The translations under genes were made by a program, and so were the position numbers. A DNA stretch of 40,374 nt, from assembly GCA_905250885.1 (NCBI GenBank), contig CAJNOQ010000831.1:1-40374 (forward strand), written 5' to 3'. The first letter of the stretch is position 1; the number at the start of each line of letters is the position of its first letter. The notes beneath the pieces are model-generated. The model searched no databases and was not told the DNA's origin. It saw nothing but the letters and a program-made list of their open reading frames with translations. This document shows, one piece after another, positions 32,579-40,374 of this stretch. Origin of the DNA: Didymodactylos carnosus (Eukaryota > Rotifera > Eurotatoria > Philodinida > Philodinidae).

Positions 32579-34341
32579 CCGATTTATTTTCTTCCACGAA
32601 GAAACAAACTATTTTTATATGTCTTTCAATACCAGATATTTTTATGTATGTTCATTTTTGTTTATCAAACAATTAATTCTTTTTTTTTATGTTTATTTCT
32701 TATTTGTTTGTTTTTACAAATCTTGAACTAACTGTTGTTTGTTACGTATCTATTAGATATTTCATTAAATGGTTCTCTAAATATTGACTGTTTTTCTTTT
32801 CAGTTTATATACGGTTAAATATTATCTCGTTTTTTCTTAAACGCCTTTTGTTAAGGATATTTCAATACTTCAAAGCTGAAGAATTAATGTTTGTCTCATT
32901 GTGTGTTTCGTGGTTTCGGATAGATATCAGTTTAAAATGTTATAGTTTTATATAACTTAAATAAACAGTTCATAACAATGAAAATCTTAAAGTACAGTCA
33001 TCTTTTAGATGTAGGCTAGTTGTCTAATCAGTTTGGTATTTTGACTTCGACGCCGTATGGATCGAAATTTATAACATACAAAATATTAGCATAATCCAGG
33101 AATAGATTTAAATAGTTGTTTTAAATTCATAAGGAAAGAAAAATAGACAAAAAAAAATTTCTCTAAGAACAATAAACTTTAAGATAAATTGTAAATTACG
33201 TGATAATGACCATAATAGGTTGAAATATTGTCACAACATAAAAGAATGCTGTCATTTCACATAACTGCATTAACAATACAATTTATCTTAAAGTTGTTGC
33301 CCATCTCAAAAGAAAATATATGACAATAAATTGCATTAGAATATTTATTAGAAATGATTGGATTAGTAAACTGTTGAAAACAATATTTTTTTTTGTACTT
33401 GTACAATGTACAAAACGATTTCGAAGAAAAATCTATTAAAATTCCAGTTTTTAATACCATGTTGAAATGGCTTCGTACTATATTCTTGTTGATAAGAACT
33501 ATAATAAAAATTCGATCATTCTATAAACAGATACGTATAATTCTTATGGCAAATTGATTATTACTTTTGTATGTACTAATATGTATAAGTCCCATAAGCA
33601 CTTACTGAAATGAACAAAATTTCTATGCAGGTTTGATTGAACAATGTTTCACTTTTAATAAACTATTACAAGTTGACTTTTTTGTTTCAGTCGCAGCGCG
33701 TAAGCGGTTCTCGCTCCACGATCAATTCTTATTTTTCAAAAAATCTGAAAATCGCGCTTGTGGCGTTTTCTTTAAAGCGGTCGCGTTCAGTTCACGGAGT
33801 CACGCCATTACTCACTATAGCGACTCGCGTCAAAATAGCTTTTTTTAGTAAAGTTTTAAAGTTGTGCCGCAATCGCGTGCTTTTCTTTTGCAACAGCAAT
33901 ATTAAGAAAAGTCGCGGCGGGACTCAGGTGTCTATTCCATTCACCGTTTTATTGTGTGTAAAGTATATAGTAAAAAAAAAAAATTACTACTGGTTTTTGA
34001 AAAATTTTCTAAGTTTTGGCACATCTCAACAATCATTAATCCTATAGATAACTCGGCTAATGTTAGTCATGATCTAGACTTATTTAGAAATTTCAATTAT
34101 AAGCAAAGGAAAGGAAATAAAAGAGATTGCAGTTTTGAAAAGTGATAGCGTCATAAGTCTTGTGTAGTCACGTCGCAAGTTTGTGATTCAGTTACGATCA
34201 CGGTAAGAATATTGCGACTCATTCATCATTAGCGACGATAGTAAAGAGATTTGTAAAACAGCATTAACAAATGTTAAAAAGTATCCAGACTAAAATTAGG
34301 CAGTTAAATTAGGTCACAGCCCTCAGCCTAGACTCTAACTA
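32579..34341. other. Gene-free stretch with a GC-richer block
   Basis: No gene seen. From about 33690 to 33930 the sequence is much richer in CG dinucleotides (GTCGCAGCGCGTAAGCGG, AAAGCGGTCGCGTTC, GCGACTCGCGTC, AGTCGCGGCGGGAC) than the flanks. Overlapping open frames run through it. It may be an old transposon, but no terminal repeats were identified. Confidence 0.4.
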
Positions 34342-35026
34342 CCCTAGTCGAGACTCTTCCATCAACCCTCCCGGGGCCCCGGGAGGGTATGGTAGACTCC
34401 CCGCGGGGAGTCTACCATTTCCAGAAACATCGCCTAATGATCTCCTGGAGATTCAGCAGTGAGTTCCACGTCGATGAATCTCCACCGGTGATCCTATGAG
34501 GATCGCCAGGGGAGTCGCTTTTGATACACCCTAGTCGACACCCCCCTCCCCCAAAATTCGCTGCCAAACTCATTCACCTTCTTTTTATGCAGATAACAAT
34601 ATATAAATATAATACAGTTCTCTGATAAAAGTTTAGGAATTTTCTTCTAGTTAGTTGTCACTAACGTGTCGGCCTTTACTGGCTAATATGTGTTACAGTG
34701 GTATCAGTGATCGTACCTCAACATTAGGTACCATATATAGCAAAACCGTACGAGTTTAATGAGTTACTCTTAGTTCTGTTGCTAAGTCTCCCTCACTCCC
34801 GGATGGTCTACTAGACTCCCCGGGGCACCATCGCGGGAGTGTGGTAGATCATCATGCTGATCTCCTAGGGAGCTTGGTGGATTAACCGGAGATCCCTTTG
34901 GAAGTCCACCAATCTCCGCTTCAGTTCTTTGGGGACCACGTATGGTGGTTCCGCGAGATCTCCTACTAGACTCTGGTGCATTTTGGGGGAGTTATAGGAG
35001 GAGTTTAGGGGGAGTGTCGACTAGGA
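34342..35026. mobile_element. GC-rich foldback element with TA duplication and perfect palindromes
   Basis: The left end CCCTAGTCGAGACTC (34342-34356) matches the reverse complement of the right end, TCCTAGTCGACACTC (35012-35026), at 13 of 15 bases. TA flanks both (34340-34341; 35027-35028). Two GC-rich arms (34356-34550 and about 34785-35015) surround an AT-rich centre. The left arm holds two perfect palindromes: 24 bp at 34365-34388, centred on GGGGCCCC, and 28 bp at 34390-34417, centred on CCCCGCGGGG. The right arm has degenerate versions (ACTCCCGGATGGTCTAC, ACTCCCCGGGGCACC). A third internal copy of the end, CCCTAGTCGACAC, lies at 34529-34541. No transposase is present. TA duplication suggests Tc1/mariner-type mobilisation, but foldback elements of other kinds are possible. 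Confidence 0.55.
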
Positions 35027-35028
35027 TA

Positions 35029-35765
35029 GTGATGAGAAAAAATGAAACTGTTCTCTCAAATACTTTAGAGTGTACGATAGTATTTACAAAAGGCTCAATG
35101 ACCGAAGTTTCTCCAGGACTGTGAAAGACCCCTTCAGGCAAGCAATTCTATCAACAATTGTTCTTTAACGTCATCTTTTGTTTTCTTATAATTGGTTGTA
35201 TGTCGTAAGCCAATAGAATAATGTTGCCCGATGAAAATTTTTCAAGATCAGAGAATTTTATGTATATAAAACAAAAGACGTTGAACATTTTCTGATCTGA
35301 CCAACTAATTTTCAAATCTTTCTTAGAAATTTTGAATTATGTTGTAATATATGCTAGAGTGAACTATTTGTTAAAAAGACGAAGGTCTCATGTACAAATT
35401 AATGAAACGATGTTCATGTGAAAATATCTTTTTTTTGCCTGTTTCGTAGTATTCTAATTTAACTGTTGAAAATAAATATGGATCAACGTTAACTTACAGA
35501 TAAAACTTCTAGTTAGACGTTTAATAATCACATGAACGAAATGTACATGACACACTGAAAATTAATTAGTGCAGTTTAGCTATAATCGATCGATTTCTCT
35601 TGCATCATTTTCCTTTCGGACAAAATCAGATACTGAACACCACTAATATGCTGCATATTGGTATAGCTGTCATATTTTTATTTTCAGATCTTTAATTTCG
35701 TTTCACATACCTTTATTAGAAATCAAATTAATTTTATTACCTTTCTTGTGTAATTTGTTTCGCTT
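35029..35765. other. Spacer upstream of ARIH2
   Basis: AT-rich with no gene or repeat recognised; it presumably holds the ARIH2 promoter. Confidence 0.4.
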
Positions 35766-38329
35766 ATGAGTGAACACTCAGTTGAGAGCGGTGAAGCATT
35801 TGGTAAGTTCAAATAAAATCGATGTACAAGCATGTGTGAGGGGAAGAGTCATTTACTATCTTCGAAGAAGATTTCAGACTAATTTTAATAGATAAAGCGA
35901 GAGACCAAAATCTGACCTTAAAATAATCCTTAAAGAATAAAAAATTAAAGTAATCTTCAACGAATGATAGTTTGTTTAGATGATGATGATTACGGATCAC
36001 CTTATTACGATAATTATAACACCGATGAAATTTTAAATGATAACGATTACGATGATCCAAATAATAATACGTGTTGGGGTGATGCAGAACAATTTGTTTA
36101 TTTTGTTTGTACATTACCAGAAATGGAAATACGTTTAAAGCAGATTCTAGATGAATTATCACAACAATTAAATGTAAATTATTCAATGTTTATAATTTTT
36201 ATAATCACTCTAACTGTGTTTATTTCAGCTTGACCCATCAATAGTTGAACTATTATTATTTCTTCGTCATTGGGATATAAAGAGTATACTAGCAGAGTAT
36301 GTAAAAGTAAGACATGTTACTAAACATTTGTTTAAAATATTTGTTATATATTCAGTTATCGACTACGATCGCATTTATTGCTCGAAGAAGCTCGAATTCA
36401 ACCAAAACATCCTGAAATCATTTCTGTATGTGTATATTTTTTCTATTAAATTTTTTGAATGATTTTTAAAAATTTCAAATTATATTTTTAGAAATCGAAC
36501 TCATCATCATCTCAACAGTCATCTACATTAATCTGTATAATTTGTATGAAATCATATTCGAACACAAATGATTTTGAATCATTAGCATGTGGACATTCAT
36601 TTTGTCATGATTGTTGGTGTCAATATATAGATACAAAATTCAAAAATGGCTATTGTCTAAGTATAAATTTTCTCTTGAAAAAGTTTAAAAAGATGTTGAT
36701 ATTTCTTTTTTTCTCTTTAGATATTGAATGTATGAAATGTGACCTACGTGTACCACAAAATTTTGCTCTTCAACATTTATTATCAGATAGTGCGAAAGAA
36801 TTGTACAAAAAAATGACATTAAAGCAATTATTTAATGTAAGTATATAACATAATATTTCATTAAATAATTTTATAAATATTTTCTTTAGAGCAATTCACA
36901 ATTAACATTTTGTCCAGGAACATGCGAACGTATATTCGAAGCAAAAGATAAACGAATGCCTGGAAGAGTTGATTGTGAATTATGTGGTTTAAAATTCTGG
37001 TATAATATTTTTTAAATTAATTTATATTATAATATTTACTCTTATTTTTTATTTTTTTCAAATAAAATAGTTTTCAATGTAAACTTGATTATCATGCTCC
37101 AGCTAGTTGTGATATAATGAAAAATTGGTTAACAAAATGTCGTGATGATTCTGAAACAGCAAACTATAGTAAGTCATTTATAATTTGTTCAAATCATTAA
37201 AAACAATAATTTTTTATATATTTTTAGTGTTTGCAAATACAAAAGATGTAAGTTTTAAACGTTAAAAATAGAAAATTTCAATTATGAAACTTATTTTTGA
37301 ACATTTTTCTCTAGTGTCCCAAATGCCATGTATGCATTGAGAAAAATGGTGGATGTAATCATATGGTAGGAATTATTTTTTACTTCGTTCACTTATCGTG
37401 TACATTATTTAACAACTATCATTTTAGTCTTGTTTTTCGTGTAATCATCATTTCTGTTGGATGTGTCTGGGAGGTAAGTTCATTATTCTTAATAAAAAAT
37501 GTTTTTTTTTATAAAATAATAATAATTTTTTATTTATTTATTTTAGATTGGAAATCTCATGAGAATAATTATTATGACTGTAGTAAATATCGTGGTCAAC
37601 CACAATCTCAATTAGAAACTGTACAAAGTCGAGCACGTGAAGCATTAAAAAAATATTTACATTATTTTGAACGTGTATGTTTTTTTTTAAAATATTTTAT
37701 TTTAACATCTTATTGTATTTCAATATCTTTTGTTATTAGTGGGATAATCATCAACGAAGTTTGAAATTAGAAGAACAAACAAGAAGTAAATTGTTAGAAA
37801 AAATTGATAATAATATTAATTCACAAATTGGCACATACATTGATTGGCAATATTTAGAGAAAGCAGCTGATTCGTTAGCAAAAGTATGATGAAATATGAT
37901 TTTATACACGATAAATATTCTAACTCTTCTCGAAAAGAGAGAATATAAAACTATAATCAATTACTTTTGTTCTATTATAGGCTCGTTATACTCTTATGTA
38001 TACTTATCCCTATGCATATTATCTTGAAGATAATGTTGATCGAACCTTGGTAAGATTTAATTATATTGAATCAAACATTGTTCATCTAATCAAACATTTA
38101 ATTATTATTTGAATAGTTTGAAAATATTCAAGCTCAATTAGAAGTTGAAATTGAAAATTTATCCTATCAAATTGAACGAGCCACTTCACACAGTCGAGGC
38201 GTACGTTTATGAATTTATTTAACAAATAAATTAAATTATGAATTATTTTTGTTCTAGGATATCGAAAATCAACGACATATTGTTGAAAGACGTCGTCAAA
38301 CATTACTTGTTAAATATTTTCCAAAATGA
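35766..38329 (+). CDS. ARIH2: ARIH2/TRIAD1, Ariadne-family RBR E3 ubiquitin ligase (491 aa, 16 exons)
   Basis: Exons 35766-35802, 35980-36173, 36229-36296, 36356-36425, 36492-36660, 36721-36836, 36890-36999, 37071-37168, 37228-37247, 37315-37365, 37428-37473, 37547-37674, 37740-37883, 37981-38049, 38117-38200 and 38258-38329. The total is 491 aa against 493 in human ARIH2. The enzyme takes ubiquitin from an E2 (RING1) onto a RING2 cysteine and works with neddylated cullin 5 ligases. An acidic N-terminus ([13 protein letters not shown]) and a UBA-like region ([16 protein letters not shown]) precede RING1: CIIC at 138-141, then [10 protein letters not shown]. The IBR runs from about 226 and includes [19 protein letters not shown] and [18 protein letters not shown]2 has [19 protein letters not shown], with the catalytic Cys near 313, followed by FCWMCLGDWKSH. 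The Ariadne domain (about 345-491) has [23 protein letters not shown] and [27 protein letters not shown] and the CLGDWK block fit ARIH2 better than ARIH1. An AATAAA lies at 38396-38401. Confidence 0.97.
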
Positions 38330-38933
38330 AAATATTATTCACTGATACAGAAGAATAATCAAATTAGCATTTGTTTAAAATCGAGTTTATATTAAAATAA
38401 ATGAATGATTTTTAGTGAGATAGCCTGAACTCTGATATTTATTTTGACACACATATTGCGCTATTCTCTATTTTTCAGCTTTTTATTATGTTCTGATAAA
38501 AAGTTTTTTTCTAAGTGTGTTTTTTTAAATATTTTGTTATTGCTTTTAATGAATGTTTCTTTTTTCTTTTTTTTTATCGAAAAAGAGGTAGATGTGTTTC
38601 TGATTTTCATAAGATTAAAAGAAAAATCTGTTTCTCATTCAAAACATGAATTGTGACTATTGGCAGAACCATGAGTAATATGTTTTTGGACATCTTACAC
38701 CATGTGAATTATTTTTCATGTCTTCACAAAGTTATTTATATATGTCGGAAAAGTGCGCCTTATTGCCATCTTTCGTTTACTGTTTAGAAAATGTCTGTTA
38801 AATTTAATCTGTTTTAGATGTCTTCTATAACAGTTTATAGATAACCTAAAGATATCGTTATTAATTAAACAAAAAATCTAAAAATTTCCATTGTTGTAAT
38901 TTATTTTCTATTCGTTTTCTTTGTTAATATAAA
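38330..38933. other. Spacer between ARIH2 and TIM17
   Basis: Includes the ARIH2 polyadenylation signal (38396-38401). The remainder is T-rich, with no gene recognised. Confidence 0.45.
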
Positions 38934-39735
38934 ATGGATCGTGAACCATGGTAGGAATTTTCTCGTGCTTTTTGATAAACCATATAATTCTATCTGTTAT
39001 TTTAGTCCTTGGCGTATAGTTGACGATTGTGGTGGTGCTTTTGCACTAGGTGCAATTGGTGGAACATTATTTCATTCGATAAAAGGATTTCGCCATGCAC
39101 CAAGCGGACAATATCGACGATTGATTGGAAGTCTGAATGCCGTTAAACAACGTGCGCCACGTGTGGGGGGTAAATATGACTTTTTATTCTCATATGTTCT
39201 ACTTAATTAAGATATATTTTGTCTGTTTTTTAGCATCATTTAGTGCGTGGGGGGCAATATTTTCAACAATCGATTGTGGTTTTGTTTATATGAGAAAGAA
39301 AGAAGATCCATGGAATTCGATTATGAGTGGTGCATTGACAGGTGCTATTTTACAAGCAAGACGTACGTCCTATGATTAATACTACTACAATTAGTACTAT
39401 GATTAATTTCATCATAGCTCATATTTTATTTTTCAGAAGGTCCATCAGCAATGTTGGGTTCCGCTGTAATTGGTGGTTTTATATTAGCTATGATCGAAGG
39501 AACTGGCATTCTTATTAATCGTTATTCACAAATGCTAATGGCACAACAAGCACAAGATGGAGGTAAAACTATCTAAAAAGTCCAAGATTTCAACACACGT
39601 ACTGAATGAGAATCCATTGATTTTATGGTTTGTCTGTTAACTTTAGGAGAAATGGATCCAGACCAGGGCAAAGCTGAAATCAAAATGCCACAATTTCTCA
39701 CTGGACAATCATCGTCACCCGGGCAGTATTCATAG
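38934..39735 (+). CDS. TIMM17: TIM17, mitochondrial inner-membrane import channel subunit (174 aa, five exons)
   Basis: Exons 38934-38950, 39006-39169, 39234-39362, 39437-39562 and 39647-39735; total 174 aa, the normal length for TIM17 proteins. TIM17 is the central subunit of the TIM23 presequence translocase, with four membrane helices lining the path for precursor proteins. Diagnostic blocks read in order: [20 protein letters not shown] at the start, [65 protein letters not shown], and [19 protein letters not shown]. The paired cysteines (about residues 6/14 and 75) and acidic Asp pairs on the first helix, which matter for function in yeast, are kept. The C-terminal tail ([17 protein letters not shown]) is lineage-specific. 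Neither TIMM17A nor TIMM17B can be singled out. A candidate AATAAA lies at 40114-40119. Confidence 0.97.
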
Positions 39736-40374
39736 AAAAACATTCATTTTTTTTCAAGTATTTTTGCCTGTAGTCCCGTTCCTTTTCTTTCTGTTTTTTT
39801 TTGTCATGTTTTGTCACATATTCTTTCTTGAAAGCTGTTGATGATAATTTTTGAAATGATCGATCTTATTTTTCTTGTTGTGACTGTTGAAACATTTGTG
39901 TGTATGTATGTTTTTTAAAATTTTTATGAACTGTAGTGTTTTGAGCACAGTTTGTTTTGCGCTCTATGAAGCGCCCCCTAAAAGAACAGAGAAAACCGGT
40001 CGTTGTTTTTTTCAGTCCAAAATCTCCTAGTTACATGTGTGTGTATGTGTGCGTGTTTTCAAAATTGTACACGTTTTCAAATGTGTATACATTATTCTCG
40101 CTGAGAAAGAAAGAATAAAAAATATGAAATCTTGATAATAAACCTGAACGATTTATGGAAAATCCGGTTTAAACATTATCTTATATAATCATATTAATCA
40201 TTTAACTAAACGTTTGCATGGATTATATGCTATATTCATTAGAGTTATAACTAATTTTTATTTATAAAAAAAGAAAGGACCCTGCCGGTTTTCAAAATTA
40301 TGTTGAAGCAGAAAGCTATATATCAGGTTTTGTAGAGCTTCTCGCGACGGATCTATATCTGTATTGGGTTTGGG
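39736..40374. other. TIM17 3' flank and right edge
   Basis: 3'UTR and intergenic DNA, with GT-rich sequence (40036-40053) and the candidate polyadenylation signal at 40114-40119. No further gene begins before the edge. Confidence 0.4.

Noticed and set aside
34942..35124. 60-codon open frame in the GC-rich island
   Set aside because: Crosses the right end of the foldback element and has no homology signal.
35809..36186. 125-codon minus-strand open frame opposite ARIH2 exon 2
   Set aside because: Antisense shadow of the Asp/Asn-rich N-terminal exon of ARIH2.
40355..40374. GTATTGGGTTTGGG at the right edge, telomere-like
   Set aside because: Only two GGG repeats of unequal spacing; no array.

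Overview
The window is AT-rich eukaryotic nuclear DNA from a small invertebrate. Protein-coding genes are cut by many short GT-AG introns (mostly 45-250 bp), and the proteins are plainly metazoan: XPR1, PIGU, POP7, sulfiredoxin, ARIH2, TIM17 and a PIGBOS-like microprotein. The very short introns, strong A/T bias at third codon positions, compact spacing and many small terminal-inverted-repeat elements would fit a bdelloid rotifer. That placement is inference from style, not from a marker gene.

Layout, left to right. 1-203: probable end of a piggyBac-like transposon. 1366-1798 (+): small mitochondrial-outer-membrane-type protein resembling PIGBOS1. 1796-3378: decayed hAT transposon (transposase remnant on the minus strand) touching that gene's stop codon. 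3387-3608 (+): possible two-exon microprotein. 4185-5115 (+): decayed, intron-free copy of Notchless (NLE1), a WD40 ribosome-assembly protein. 6.3-9.5 kb: transposon nest with a hAT MITE, two TA-flanked mariner-type MITEs, and a Harbinger-type MITE apparently inserted in a SINE/L2-like element. 11647-14178 (+): XPR1 phosphate exporter. 15633-18006 (+): PIGU. 18614-20415 (-): single-pass membrane protein, perhaps of the C1orf43/NICE-3 family. 20885-22470 (-): PP2C-like phosphatase. 23783-24226 (-): POP7. 25126-25661 (-): sulfiredoxin. 25.7-29.8 kb: gene-poor. 29794-32578 (+): unrecognised 14-exon coiled-coil protein. 34342-35026: GC-rich foldback element with long perfect palindromes. 35766-38329 (+): ARIH2 E3 ligase. 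38934-39735 (+): TIM17.

The intact genes are ordinary housekeeping genes of different pathways (phosphate export, GPI-anchor attachment, RNase P/MRP, peroxiredoxin repair, cullin-linked ubiquitylation, mitochondrial protein import). They show no operon-like logic. Six of the ten larger or well-supported genes have a pyrimidine tract plus AG shortly before the start codon with no visible upstream exon, which would fit 5'UTR introns or spliced-leader trans-splicing. Exon junctions were worked out by hand, and each complete gene model keeps one open frame through all junctions. No tRNA, rRNA or CRISPR array was seen. I found no convincing new multi-gene system; the more unusual items are the PIGBOS-like gene, the Notchless relic, the nested MITEs and the palindromic GC island.
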